Assembly (NCBI RefSeq): GCF_003149515.1
Contig: NZ_CP029145.1
Coordinates: 4,526,001 to 4,590,000, forward strand
Reading direction: 5' to 3'
DNA: 64,000 bases
Source: Hymenobacter nivis
Lineage (GTDB): Bacteria; Bacteroidota; Bacteroidia; Cytophagales; Hymenobacteraceae
In this document: positions 33,957 to 43,546 of the stretch, piece by piece
Numbering within the stretch: position 1 is the first letter of the stretch
How the letters are laid out: the number at the start of each line of letters is the position of its first letter
The notes under the pieces: model-generated
The model's input: the letters and a program-made list of their open reading frames with translations, nothing else
The model's database searches: none
Told to the model about the DNA's origin: nothing
Program-made: the position numbers and the translations under genes

Positions 33957-35083
33957 TCTACGCCTATAACGAGAATTGGATTGGTGGCACGTACTACATC
34001 GAAAATCTAATCGCTGCCCTTGGGCAGCTACCCGATGCCAAGCAACCAGAACTGCTAATCTTTAGTCACGAAGCTGCCGATGCTGAACGCCTTCAGCAAG
34101 CGGTATATTATCCTTATTGGTCGTTCCGGCGTTTCGAGCGGTCGCTGTCCTTACCGGAGCGGGCATTGAATAAGCTAACAAGTAAGGTACTAGGTCGGCG
34201 TTTCATAAGCCCGCTTTATAACGACATCGACCTGGTTTTTCCGCTACCCGTTGCGTTACGTTCCTACTTTCGCCACGTGCTGCACCAACTATATTGGATT
34301 CCGGATTTTCAGGAGCATTACCTACCCGCATTTTTTGCGCCGGAAGAAATTCAAGGGCGTAAAGCTGAGCAGCAAGTAGTAGTAAACTCTGGCAAGCATA
34401 TTGTGTTCAGCAGCCATGCTGCACAGCACGATTTCGAATCAATTTACCCGCTTAACCAGTTGATCCAACACGTGTTACAGTTTGCGGTAACGAGTGCAGC
34501 CGTGTCCAAGCCGTCTGATACGTGTGTAAAATACGGGATTGAGTCGCCGTACTTTATTTGCAGTAACCAATTCTGGAAACATAAGAACCATCCTGTTGTG
34601 CTAAGGGCCCTCGCCCAACTGCTGCAAACACATCCGCAAGCACAGGGAGTATTCACTGGCAAAGAGTACGACCACCGAAATCCCACTTACTACGAAGAGC
34701 TGGTCGCTCTAAAAAGTGAATTAGCTTTAGACAAAGCAGTAAAATTTTTAGGATTTATTCCTCGAAAAGACCAAGTTGCTTTGATGCAGCAGGCCGTAGC
34801 TGTCATCCAACCTTCCTTGTTTGAAGGATGGAGTACAGTGGTGGAAGACGCCAAGGCGTTAAATACGCCCTTAGTGGTATCAGACTTGAAAGTCCACGAA
34901 GAACAACTGCTTAATTACGAAGCCAAGTTATTTTTTTCACCGGACGATGCCAGCACTTTAGCGCACTGCATGGCGCAAGTTTTGAATGGTCAGTTACCCG
35001 CGCGGCCTTATGATTACCACCGCGATGTCGTGCGTTTTGGGGAAAGGTTTATGGAATCTGTTTCCCGAATATTAGTTAACTAA
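33929..35083 (+). CDS. Glycosyltransferase, GT4-type (GT-B fold)
   Basis: 384 residues. The N terminus IALIYAYNENWIGGTYYIENL is a glycine loop typical of GT4 enzymes. The C-terminal half carries FICSNQFWKHKNHPVVLRA and VIQPSLFEGWSTVVEDAKAL, the E-x7-E-type nucleotide-sugar site. LVVSDLKVHEEQL closes the fold. It should add one sugar from a nucleotide donor to the growing lipid-linked glycan on the cytoplasmic face. It overlaps the epimerase gene. Composition is intermediate, higher in AT than the early locus genes. Donor and acceptor are unknown. Confidence 0.85.
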   Translation: MAKRKRIALIYAYNENWIGGTYYIENLIAALGQLPDAKQPELLIFSHEAADAERLQQAVYYPYWSFRRFERSLSLPERALNKLTSKVLGRRFISPLYNDIDLVFPLPVALRSYFRHVLHQLYWIPDFQEHYLPAFFAPEEIQGRKAEQQVVVNSGKHIVFSSHAAQHDFESIYPLNQLIQHVLQFAVTSAAVSKPSDTCVKYGIESPYFICSNQFWKHKNHPVVLRALAQLLQTHPQAQGVFTGKEYDHRNPTYYEELVALKSELALDKAVKFLGFIPRKDQVALMQQAVAVIQPSLFEGWSTVVEDAKALNTPLVVSDLKVHEEQLLNYEAKLFFSPDDASTLAHCMAQVLNGQLPARPYDYHRDVVRFGERFMESVSRILVN

Positions 35084-35187
35084 TTAAAATCGGTTAAAAA
35101 GTTTCTAAATTTGCATCGCTTGTTTCCATATCAGATAGTCTAGCCACCCATAGAGCATTGTCGCCCCCCCCTAGCATGCTGCATTAG

Positions 35188-35346
35188 AATATTTGTAATT
35201 CAGTTGGGCGGTCCGATCTGAACTTAGTCAGCGTTATAATTCCATGCTACAACTACGACTGGCTATTAGCAAAAGTTGCTAAGCTCTGTATTCACCAAGA
35301 CACACCAGTAGTGGGGATGCATCATATTATTAGTAGTTTCTTCTGA
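35188..35346 (+). pseudogene. GT2 glycosyltransferase remnant
   Basis: In the 345-bp gap between two glycosyltransferases, the frame from 35188 to TGA 35344-35346 reads LVSVIIPCYNYDWLLAKVA at 35224-35280. That is the N-terminal nucleotide-binding strand of GT2 (GT-A) enzymes. No ATG, GTG or TTG precedes it in a useful place, and the expected DDGS motif is missing. I infer a decayed 5' end of a lost gene. It is AT-rich like its neighbours. Confidence 0.6.
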
Positions 35347-35453
35347 TACGATAGTCAAAGCCTAATTTTAAAATAATATCTTCTTAAACTTTATACAAAT
35401 AAGAAGGGCTATCTTTAGGGTTTGCTATAGTGCTAATTTATTCGGTTTTTGTA

Positions 35454-36218
35454 ATGATTGTAAGTATCGTTATTCCTTCTTTTCGTCAGCCTACCGAGTT
35501 GGATGGTGCTCTATTATCAATTGCTCAACAGAGCCGTAAGGACTACGAAATAATAATCGTAGATGGTGGTTCACAGGACGAGACCGAAGCTGTAGTGAAG
35601 AAATACAGTCATCTGCCAATAACGTTTAAATCCGAACCTGATAAAGGTATCTATGATGCTATGAATAAAGGTATCATCTTGAGTAAAGGGAGTTATGTTT
35701 ATTTTATGGGTTGCGATGACCGTTTGGCAGCCCCTGATGTGCTCGAAAAAGTTTTTGATTGCATTGACATTACTAATAACCATGTTATTTATGGCGATGC
35801 CTTATTCAGCGATACTGGTATGCGCTACGATGGTGAATTTACGCATTTTAAATTGTTAGAAAAAAATATTTGCCACCAAGCTATTTTTACTCGAAAGGAT
35901 GTATTTGCCCGATTAGGCAATTTTGATACTCGTTACGTAATTTATGCTGATTGGGAATTTAATATGCGATGGTTTAATACTAGTTGGTTAAAGCGGCGAT
36001 ACGTTGGAATTATTGTCTCGCATTTCAACGCCACTGGATTCAGTTCTAGTCACGACGATAAAGTTTTTTTTGCAGAACAGCAATCATTAATAAAAAAATA
36101 TTTCCCTAAAATTGTTCAATACCTGATAAAGAATAGAAGTAAAAGATTGCATCAAAGAACAATCAATTTTCTTACTTTTAATCGTATTGAAATTATTAAA
36201 AAATTAATGAAAATTTGA
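35454..36218 (+). CDS. Glycosyltransferase family 2, GT-A fold
   Basis: 254 residues from ATG 35454; a GTG at 35430 would add eight hydrophobic residues. Opens with VSIVIPSFRQPTELDGAL. Acidic sites are IIVDGGSQDET and the DxD-like FMGCDDRLAAPDVL. YDAMNKGIILSKG is the acceptor-side helix. Similar to WcaA-type transferases that use UDP-sugars. AT-rich. The next gene starts 33 bp downstream in the same direction. Confidence 0.86.
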   Translation: MIVSIVIPSFRQPTELDGALLSIAQQSRKDYEIIIVDGGSQDETEAVVKKYSHLPITFKSEPDKGIYDAMNKGIILSKGSYVYFMGCDDRLAAPDVLEKVFDCIDITNNHVIYGDALFSDTGMRYDGEFTHFKLLEKNICHQAIFTRKDVFARLGNFDTRYVIYADWEFNMRWFNTSWLKRRYVGIIVSHFNATGFSSSHDDKVFFAEQQSLIKKYFPKIVQYLIKNRSKRLHQRTINFLTFNRIEIIKKLMKI

Positions 36219-36251
36219 GAATAATCTTTAAAATAATTTAACAAATTTAGA

Positions 36252-37109
36252 ATGCTTTCAATAATTATTTGTAGCCGTGACCCTGAAACGCTAGCGAAAG
36301 TTAGCCAGAGTATAGCCGATACAGTTGGGGTACCTTATGAAATAATTGCGATTGATAATAGCACCAAGAAATACGGCATTTGCGAAGCTTATAATCTAGG
36401 CGCTGCCCAAGCGAAGTATGAAACCTTGTGCTTCATGCACGAAGACATTCGGTTTCATACAGACAGCTGGGGCAGTGTTGTTGTTGAGATACTACGCGAC
36501 GCCACCATTGGGGTATTGGGGGTGGCCGGCGGCACCTTCCAGCCCAAAGCACCTACTGGGTGGGGGGCCGACAGTGCGGCCTCCATCTACATGAACATAA
36601 CCCATACCGTCAACGGGGAAGCGCCCAAGCTTGATCGTATTAATCCTACCGATGCCGTGTTAGTAGATGTTGCGGCAGTTGATGGCGTTTGGCTTTGTGT
36701 ACGAAAATCGGTTTGGCAAGAGTCGCCGTTTGATGCCGTAGCCTTTCCAGGCTTTCACTTCTACGATGTAGATTTCTGCACACGTATTTTCCTGAAATAT
36801 CGAATCTGTGTGACGTTTAATGTTATGATTGAGCACTTTTCGAAAGGTTCATACGACGATAAGTGGTACAAGGAAGCGCTTTCATTTTATAAGAAGAGGC
36901 GTCAATACTTGCCTTTCGGGGTAAAAGAGCTTTCGGACCAGGAGAAAGAAAGAATAAGCTTGAAGGAATTAATTTATTTCACATGCGGATTTATTGATCG
37001 TAAAATTAGCAAGGCCGATAGTGTATACCTTGTGCATGATTGCCTTGCCAGAAGCTCATACAAAAGAGAGTCTTGGTGGTTGATTAAAAAGCTATTAACC
37101 GGAAGGTAA
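36252..37109 (+). CDS. Glycosyltransferase-like protein (HEDI-type GT-A family)
   Basis: 285 residues. The family shows LSIIICSRDPETLAKVSQS at the N terminus, IAIDNSTKKYGICEAYNLGA, and FMHEDIRFHTDSWG in place of the usual DDGS/DxD layout. The 'HEDI' string is the acidic motif of the glycosyltransferase-like group that sits apart from standard GT2. A Trp/Gly-rich GGTFQPKAPTGWG follows. The predicted role is sugar transfer, with donor unknown. Family A repeat copy follows 30 bp after the stop. Confidence 0.78.
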   Translation: MLSIIICSRDPETLAKVSQSIADTVGVPYEIIAIDNSTKKYGICEAYNLGAAQAKYETLCFMHEDIRFHTDSWGSVVVEILRDATIGVLGVAGGTFQPKAPTGWGADSAASIYMNITHTVNGEAPKLDRINPTDAVLVDVAAVDGVWLCVRKSVWQESPFDAVAFPGFHFYDVDFCTRIFLKYRICVTFNVMIEHFSKGSYDDKWYKEALSFYKKRRQYLPFGVKELSDQEKERISLKELIYFTCGFIDRKISKADSVYLVHDCLARSSYKRESWWLIKKLLTGR

Positions 37110-37137
37110 GTATTTGTTTAGAATTAAATGAATTACC

Positions 37138-37239
37138 AGGACGTCATGCTGAGCCCAGTCGAAGCATCTCTGTCGCACACTAAATTAGTCGTTTAACGAA
37201 GCGGTAAGGATGCTTCGACTGCGCTCAGCATGACGTCCT
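37138..37239. repeat. Family A hairpin repeat, variant core
   Basis: Arms AGGACGTCATGCTGAGC... and its inverse, with CCAGTCGAAGC in the left arm and GCTTCGACTGCGC in the right. It lies in the 320-bp space between two glycosyltransferase genes. Nothing else is recognised there. Confidence 0.88.
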
Positions 37240-37429
37240 AGTTATCTGTTCAAATAAGAACGAGCACCTAACAGGTGCATTTAATGCAGGCGTTATAGTG
37301 CATTTAAAATTCTTGCATGACAAGGTTGTGAAGTCAATTCCTCAGCATTGAGACGAATTTAATTAGCTTAGTGCACAACGAGTATTTACCCAGGCAGCGC
37401 GAACAGCAGCTTACGAACAGCATGGCCAC

Positions 37430-38449
37430 ATGGAGCATAGTCCACTTGTATCGGTAATAATACCCAATTATAATCATGCCCGTTATTTGGGTCAACGCAT
37501 TGACAGTGTTTTACAGCAGACTTATTCGAATTTAGAGATTTTAATATTGGATGACTGTTCGCCAGACAATAGCCGTGATATAATAGAGGTTTATGCAAAA
37601 AAGGACCAACGCATTAAAACCGTCTATAACGAGAAAAATAGCGGTAGTACTTTCAAACAGTGGGATAAGGGCATCAGCCTTTGCACGGGCGAATATATTT
37701 GGATTGCAGAAAGTGACGATTATGCGGACGCAAGTCTAGTTGAGCGGCTGTTGGCCAAAATACGTGTTAATCCGGCCATTGCGTTGGCCTACTGTGATTC
37801 TTACGACGTTGATGGGGAGAACATAATACATGGCAAACAGTCGGATGCGTTAGGCGCGGTCGATGCTGAGCTATGGAAGCATGACTTCACCGTTGCTGGC
37901 TTGCCACTTGTACTTCGGTTTATGGCTTACCGCAACATTATCCCTAATGCTAGTGCAGTGCTGCTGCGCTACGCAGCAGCTGTGCAAGCCGGGCCAGCAG
38001 CTGCAGAATTGATAATCCTTGGCGATTGGCTGTACTGGGTAAAGATTATGTCCGTTGGGGAAGTGGCTTATGTGGCAAGTCCACTCAATTATTTCCGTGC
38101 CCACCGAAATAACGTTCGTAGTAAAACCATAGCGAATGGGACAATTTTAGAAGAAATTACCAGCACGTTACCGCTGTTAAAATCTTATGGCCCGCTAGAC
38201 GAATCGCTATATAAAAGAAAAATTGCTGAATTAGCCGAATCTTGGTTTAGTACGCTTGTGAATGTTAATACTCCGTTTGAGCGCCATGTTAAGATTTACA
38301 ATAATATCAATAGTATTGAACCTGGTCTAGGTCCCAAAACTGTTGTTAAAGTATTTGGTAAAATGTTTCGTAACAGGCTCAGCGGCTTTAAAATGTTAAT
38401 CGGTGACGGGTTAATTAATCCTTTACTTAAACGATTGTTTAAAAAATAA
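37430..38449 (+). CDS. Glycosyltransferase family 2
   Basis: 339 residues. Standard GT-A start PLVSVIIPNYNHARYLGQRI. LEILILDDCSPDNSRDII carries the first acidic site. The DxD-like site is IAESDDYADASL. The C-terminal ~120 residues are helical and variable, likely the acceptor side. Intermediate base composition with many AT-rich codons. It stands between two spacers of 200-320 bp, so it may have its own promoter, but none is clear. Confidence 0.88.
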   Translation: MEHSPLVSVIIPNYNHARYLGQRIDSVLQQTYSNLEILILDDCSPDNSRDIIEVYAKKDQRIKTVYNEKNSGSTFKQWDKGISLCTGEYIWIAESDDYADASLVERLLAKIRVNPAIALAYCDSYDVDGENIIHGKQSDALGAVDAELWKHDFTVAGLPLVLRFMAYRNIIPNASAVLLRYAAAVQAGPAAAELIILGDWLYWVKIMSVGEVAYVASPLNYFRAHRNNVRSKTIANGTILEEITSTLPLLKSYGPLDESLYKRKIAELAESWFSTLVNVNTPFERHVKIYNNINSIEPGLGPKTVVKVFGKMFRNRLSGFKMLIGDGLINPLLKRLFKK

Positions 38450-38663
38450 ATTTCTCAAGTTTTTGTGCGCAATATGGTGCTTAATAGCTGACTACGGGTG
38501 TGTAGTGCATCGTTCAGCAAGTATGGTAAAGAGATGAACGTGTTACACGGCTAAGCAGTGAGTGCATACGGTATCTGAGCTACTATTAGCACGAATAACG
38601 ACTCGCGTATTGCTTTGCTTAACTGGGCAGGCATTTAGAATATAATAAGTTTGATGAGGATAC

Positions 38664-39860
38664 ATGAAGATTTTGATTTCTACTTGGTCGTTGCAAGTCG
38701 GTGGGGGAGAAGTACTGGCTATGAACCTAGCGGCGGAACTGGTAAAACGTGGTCATCAGGTAGTGGTATTTAACCAGCGGGATGAGTTAATCGACCAAAA
38801 GCTAGTACAACGGCTGTTGCCGCCTGAAGTGCAGGTACTATCGATGGCTGACAAGCCACTGCAAAGATTTTGGGCTCATAAAGTGAATGCTTTGCAAGAC
38901 CGTCTCGGCCGGCCGGCGGTATTTTATGAGGAGTGCCAACGAACTTACCTTAAAGAGTGCTTGATGCGACACCGCATTGAGTTAATTAGTAGCCATGCCA
39001 CTTTCTCTGATCGTTTGTGCGCTCCGGTGGCCCAGCAGTTGGGGTTGCCGCTGGTGATTACCGAACACGGGGAATATAGCCGGTTTATACTGGAAGGACG
39101 ACGCGACTTTGCCACTGTACTGCATAGCGCCAGTCGCATTCTGACCGTTTCAAAGTATAATCAGCAGGTGTTGCAGGGTGCATTCACCGATCTACCGCCG
39201 GTGCAGACTGTATATAATGGTGTTACAACCGATAACGCCAACACGGCTGCTGAAATGCGGCAGCAGCTGGGCATACCTCGCGAAGCTTTTGTTTTCGGCC
39301 TAGTGGCGCGAGGTATCCCAGACAAGGGGTGGGAGCAGGCTACGCAGGCCTTTCGTCTGTTTCAGAGCCTTATATCGAATCAGCAACGGCCGGCCCATCT
39401 GGTGCTGGTTGGAGGAAGTGAATATCTGCGACAACTTCAAGTAACTTGCACCGAAGACGCAGGTATTATATTTACGGGACAAGTACCCAACCCCGATTTC
39501 TACATCGCTGGTTTCGATGTGGGATTACTGCCTACCTATTTCCAGGCGGAAGCCCTGCCACTAGCAATTATTGAGTACATGATTAATGGCAAACCCGTCA
39601 TTGCCACCCGCGTAGGGGGCATAAGTGAGCTGCTAGCGCCGGCTACGGGTGCGGCAGGACAACTAATTGAGCTGGATGCAGCAACCCGCAAGCCTGGGGT
39701 ACCTATGTTGGCGCAAGCAATGGTGCGCTACTATACCGAGTCTGCGCTGTACGCGAGCCATGCGCACCATGCCCAGGAGGCCAGCCAGCAATTTACCATG
39801 TCGACCTGCGCTGCTCATTACGAGGATGTATTCCAACAGGTGCTAGCTGCTTCAGCCTGA
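38664..39860 (+). CDS. Glycosyltransferase, GT4 family
   Basis: 398 residues. The N-terminal glycine loop is TWSLQVGGGEVLAMNLAAEL. Further along are SSHATFSDRLCAPVA and VITEHGEYSRF. The C-terminal donor site is GLLPTYFQAEALPLAIIEYM with the conserved Glu pair, then NGKPVIATRVGGISELL. It is a retaining GT-B enzyme. The next gene at 39870 is a damaged paralogue of the same order and length, so this is the intact member of a tandem duplication. The start at ATG 38664 follows a 210-bp gap with no features. Confidence 0.89.
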   Translation: MKILISTWSLQVGGGEVLAMNLAAELVKRGHQVVVFNQRDELIDQKLVQRLLPPEVQVLSMADKPLQRFWAHKVNALQDRLGRPAVFYEECQRTYLKECLMRHRIELISSHATFSDRLCAPVAQQLGLPLVITEHGEYSRFILEGRRDFATVLHSASRILTVSKYNQQVLQGAFTDLPPVQTVYNGVTTDNANTAAEMRQQLGIPREAFVFGLVARGIPDKGWEQATQAFRLFQSLISNQQRPAHLVLVGGSEYLRQLQVTCTEDAGIIFTGQVPNPDFYIAGFDVGLLPTYFQAEALPLAIIEYMINGKPVIATRVGGISELLAPATGAAGQLIELDAATRKPGVPMLAQAMVRYYTESALYASHAHHAQEASQQFTMSTCAAHYEDVFQQVLAASA

Positions 39861-39869
39861 CCGCCGCTC

Positions 39870-41163
39870 ATGAGAATCCTTGTTTCTGTTTTCTGCTTGG
39901 AAAAAGCTGGTTCACACGTGCTGGCCCTATCGTTATCTTCGACCATGGCGGCGCGAGGCCATCAGATTCTGTTGTTTAACCAAGGCGGGCAGCTTGTCGA
40001 CAAAAGCATGAGTAGCACAGTACCTGAGCCCGGCGGTGCGGGTGGTGGCTATGGACCACTACCTGCTATTTAATAAGGTACGTTGTAAACTGAAAGTTTT
40101 GTGTCTGAAGCTGGGGACCTAGATGCCGGTGCACGAGAAAGCTAAGGCCGGGCCGGTACGCCTTCTGGTGCTACACATCGACTCATGCACGGCTACGAGC
40201 CGCTGGTGGCCAAGTCGCGCATGATCCGGCTGGTGCAGCGCACAGGCGTGCCAACCGTGGTGACCGACCACCAAGGCTATTTCATACTGAGGTGGGCAAG
40301 TTTTCGTGCGTGCATTACTACGCCAACCTGGCCCGGGCGGTGGTGGGTGTGTTGCAGTATACCGCCGATCTCTTTACCGGAGCCCTTGTAGAAGTGCCCA
40401 CGGACGCGGGGCACCGGGGCGGGGAAAAATACTGGCGACGTACTACCAAAATGAATACGAAAATACCCGGCAACACGCAGCGGCAGTGCCGCGGCTACCC
40501 ATTACCACGCGGGTGGAGGTGATTTACAACGGGGTGCCGCGCTATGTGTCGGTAGGGGCGGAGCCGGGGCTCCTGCCCATCCCGGCTGGCAGCTTCGTGT
40601 TTGGCATGGTGGGCCGCGGCAACCAGCAGAAGGGCTGGGGCGATGCGCTGGCGGCCTACGTCCCCAAGTGAAAGCGCGGTTCCCAGCGCAGCGCTTTGCC
40701 TCCGTGGCGATGGGGGCCCTACTTGCGCACGTTGCGGGCGGAGTACGAGGCATAGCACCCCGATATTTATTTCATGGGCAATGTGCAAACGCCGCACCCG
40801 TACGTGCGCCAGTGCCAGGTGGGCTTGTTCCCGTCGTGGTTTTCGGAGGCGCAGACCATCTCCATCATCGAGTTTTTTGAGAACGGCGTACCCGTGCTTG
40901 TCAGTCCGTTGGGCGACATCCCGGAGATGCTGTGCCCGCCGGTGGGGCCCCCGGCAGGCTGGCTGCTGGCCATAAACCTCGACGCTACGCAGCAACTCGA
41001 CGACCCGGTAGCAGCCATGTGCGCCTACGTGGCCGGCGAAGCCCTGCTGGCCCAGCACGCAGCCGCGGCCTTGGCGTTGCGCAGCACCTACGACATGGCC
41101 GAGTGCGCCGCCCACTACGAAGCACTTTTCGAAGAAATCGTGGTCCAAGCCCGTACTTTGTAG
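39870..41163 (+). pseudogene. Decayed GT4 glycosyltransferase, paralogue of 38664
   Basis: Pieces of one GT4 protein occur in order but in different frames. They are MRILVSVFCLEKAGSHVLAL (39870), PLVAKSRMIRLVQRTGVPTV (near 40200), VGKFSCVHYYANLARAVVG (near 40290), VEVIYNGVPRYVSVG (near 40516), then GNVQTPHPYVRQCQVGLFP and GVPVLVSPLGDIPEML (from 40774). At least three frameshifts and an in-frame TAG at 40753-40755 separate them, and the stop at 40671 falls in a displaced frame. The colinear match with the intact gene at 38664 supports one ancestral gene. Both the N- and C-terminal pieces keep family motifs, so decay is moderate. The GC content is higher than that of the paralogue. Confidence 0.88.
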
Positions 41164-41183
41164 CACCGTGCGCTACTTAAGCT

Positions 41184-42110
41184 ATGATTCAGGTTTCCGT
41201 CATCATCATCAATTACAATACGTTCCGGCTGACCAGCGAGGCCATTGCTTCGGTGCAGCAGCACACGAGGGGGGTATCGTACGAGGTTATTGTGGTGGAC
41301 AATGCCTCCACTGAATGTGACCCCGGCCGGTTTGTGGAAGCCTTCCCGACAGTGCGGCTGGTGCGCAACCCCGAAAACTCGGGCTTCGCCAAGGGCAATA
41401 ATCTGGGGATTGCGCACGCCACTGGCGAAACCGTACTGCTGCTCAACAGCGACGCGGCCGTGCGCAACGATGCTCTCACGCTGACGTACGGGGCCCTGGT
41501 GGCCGACCCGAAGCTGGGTATTGCCACGGGGCAGCTGCGTTACCCCGACGGCCGGCTGCAATACCAGTGCGGCCGGTTTCCGTCGCTGCGCCTGCAACTG
41601 GTGGAGCTGCTGCGCCTGCAAAAAGTCATGAGCGCCCAAAAGCGGGGCGAGGTGCTACTGGGTACTTTCTTCGGGCACGAAACGCCGTTTCGTCCCGATT
41701 GGGTGTGGGGTACTTATTTCCACGTGAAGCGGCACGTGGTAAGCAAGCTGCCCGGTGGGAAGCTGCCCGACGACTTTTTTATGTACGCCGAGGATTTGCA
41801 ATGGTGCTACGCCGTGCGCAAGCTGGGTTACGAAGTAGAATACGTGCCAGGGGCCCACATCATGCACCACTTCGCGCAGAGCACTAAGCAGGAAAAGAAG
41901 CTGAACCAGCTGAACATGATCCTGCGCAACGAAGACAGCTTTTTGCGCCGGGAGTATGGCAACTGGTCTACTTCCAGCTACTACCTAGCCAAGATGCTAA
42001 ACCTGCTGCTGTCGAGCAGTGGTAGTTCGGCCAACCGATACCTGGCCCTGCAGTACCGCCGGCTATTGCTTCGGCAGGACCTACTCACCGCAAACAACTC
42101 CCCCGTCTAA
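41184..42110 (+). CDS. Glycosyltransferase family 2, rhamnosyltransferase-like
   Basis: 308 residues. The start QVSVIIINYNTFRLTSEAIA and VIVVDNASTECDPGRF show GT-A. ENSGFAKGNNLGIAHATG and LLLNSDAAVRNDAL are the pattern of WbbL/RfbN-like rhamnosyl- and fucosyl-type transferases. DDFFMYAEDLQWCY is the conserved acidic C-terminal motif of that group. GC-rich like the flanking ancestral genes. Its stop codon overlaps the next start by one base (TAATG), so the two are coupled. Confidence 0.9.
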   Translation: MIQVSVIIINYNTFRLTSEAIASVQQHTRGVSYEVIVVDNASTECDPGRFVEAFPTVRLVRNPENSGFAKGNNLGIAHATGETVLLLNSDAAVRNDALTLTYGALVADPKLGIATGQLRYPDGRLQYQCGRFPSLRLQLVELLRLQKVMSAQKRGEVLLGTFFGHETPFRPDWVWGTYFHVKRHVVSKLPGGKLPDDFFMYAEDLQWCYAVRKLGYEVEYVPGAHIMHHFAQSTKQEKKLNQLNMILRNEDSFLRREYGNWSTSSYYLAKMLNLLLSSSGSSANRYLALQYRRLLLRQDLLTANNSPV

Positions 42111-43000
42111 TGGCCGCTGCTACCCCTTTCTTTTCGGTAATCGTGCCTAGCTACAACCGCGCCGATATCATTACGCTGACGCTGGAAGCCATTTTGCGGC
42201 AGGAAGACGCCGACTTCGAGCTGATTGTGGTCGATGACGGCAGCCGCGACAATACGGAAGAAGTGGTGGCCCGTTTGCACGACCCGCGCATCCGCTACTT
42301 CCGTAAAGAAAACGGGGAGCGGGGTGCGGCCCGCAACTACGGAGCCCGACAGGCGCGCGGGCGGTACCTGAACTTCTTCGACTCCGACGACGAGATGTAT
42401 CCCAACCATCTGCGGGTGGTGCGGGAATTCCTGGCTGCTCATGGCGAGGTGGAGTTTTTGCACACCGGCTACGAGGTGATCAACGGCGCGGGCCGCGTGG
42501 TACACGAGGTCTGCGACTTTCCGCCGCTAACCAACGAACTACTGCTGCACGACAACCAGATGGCGTGCAACACCGTGTTTGTACGGCGCGACGTAGCCCT
42601 AGCCAATCCGTTCGAGGAGAACCGGGCCCTGGCTTCAGCCGAAGACTGGGAATTGTGGCTACGGCTGGCTAGCCAATACCCGTTTCACAGCATCTCCAAA
42701 TGCACGTTTTGCCTGCGAGAGCATGACGGGCGCAGCCTCAATACCATCGCTCCAGAAGTAGTGCGACTGCGTGACGAATTGTTCGCGCACCTAATGGCGG
42801 CTAACCAGGATTTTGCCCGGCGATATCCAGGCAAGGTGCCTTACTTTGTTGCCAACCGCTATACATTTATCACTCTTACGCTGGCACTAGCTAAGAACCG
42901 CCGCTTAGATACCTTACGCTATTTGTACCGAGCTCTGCGGGCCGACCCTACCGTGCTATGGCGACGGCGCTTCCTAGCTTCCATTAAGCATTTATTTTAA
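42110..43000 (+). CDS. Glycosyltransferase family 2
   Basis: 296 residues. GT-A opening FFSVIVPSYNRADIITLTLE, acid site LIVVDDGSRDNTEEVV. ENGERGAARNYGARQARG and NFFDSDDEMYPNHL carry the DxD motif. SAEDWELWLRLASQ is the acceptor-side motif common to GT2 enzymes. Start ATG 42110 overlaps the preceding stop, so it is co-translated with the GT2 before it. GC-rich in the 5' half. It is the last gene before a 546-bp non-coding gap. Confidence 0.9.
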   Translation: MAAATPFFSVIVPSYNRADIITLTLEAILRQEDADFELIVVDDGSRDNTEEVVARLHDPRIRYFRKENGERGAARNYGARQARGRYLNFFDSDDEMYPNHLRVVREFLAAHGEVEFLHTGYEVINGAGRVVHEVCDFPPLTNELLLHDNQMACNTVFVRRDVALANPFEENRALASAEDWELWLRLASQYPFHSISKCTFCLREHDGRSLNTIAPEVVRLRDELFAHLMAANQDFARRYPGKVPYFVANRYTFITLTLALAKNRRLDTLRYLYRALRADPTVLWRRRFLASIKHLF

Positions 43001-43310
43001 GACAGCTTGGGGGAAAGCGGAGGCTCCGTGCCGACGCCTGCCACCTGTTTTTTAATGAGAGCAGTATCTAATGTAAGTGCAGTAACTTAGAGCCTGTTAG
43101 AAATTTAATTTTCATAATGCTTATTTAGCTGAAATAAGCCGTGGACGGCCATTGCCCCAAGTAGTTAGGGAAAGCTTCCGCTACAAAAGTGCCTTTTAAT
43201 GCAGTAAATAATATATCATAACGTATGAATTTTCTAATTCACACACTCTTGCACATTCGACAGTAAGTAGTTAGTCTTAGATATTAGCGCTAATTTAATA
43301 AATCAGCCAG
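43001..43310. other. Non-coding DNA with a possible insertion-element scar
   Basis: No gene is seen. A segment near 43094 reads GAGCCTGTTAGAAATTTAA, resembling the ends of some IS5-type elements. A short open piece near 43130 reads SRGRPLPQVVRE, like the start region of certain transposases. Both are weak. Confidence 0.35.
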
Positions 43311-43433
43311 GGCGGTTTCTAAGTCAGTATACACGGCTCGCTCTCGCGTTCGCCTCACCCACCGGCCCACCCACCGAAAAGTAGAGGGAGAGCCGAACTG
43401 GTAATAAGTGTACACTGACTTGAAATTTTTTCT
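43311..43433. repeat. Inverted repeat with family C ends and a different core
   Basis: GGCGGTTTCTAAGTCAGTAT pairs with GTACACTGACTTGAAATTTT across a core of CTCGCTCTC / GGGAGAGCC arms. The ends match those of the family C copy at 28580 (CAGTTTCCAAGTAAGTGTAC), but the GCCGGC core is absent. Confidence 0.7.
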
Positions 43434-43546
43434 AATTACATAGTATTTATTGTGTAATTAATTTTGGACAATTACTTAATTATTGAAAAAATATTTATTC
43501 CGAATTGAACCGGTGTTTTTAATCCAACACTAATAATATTTCTGCA

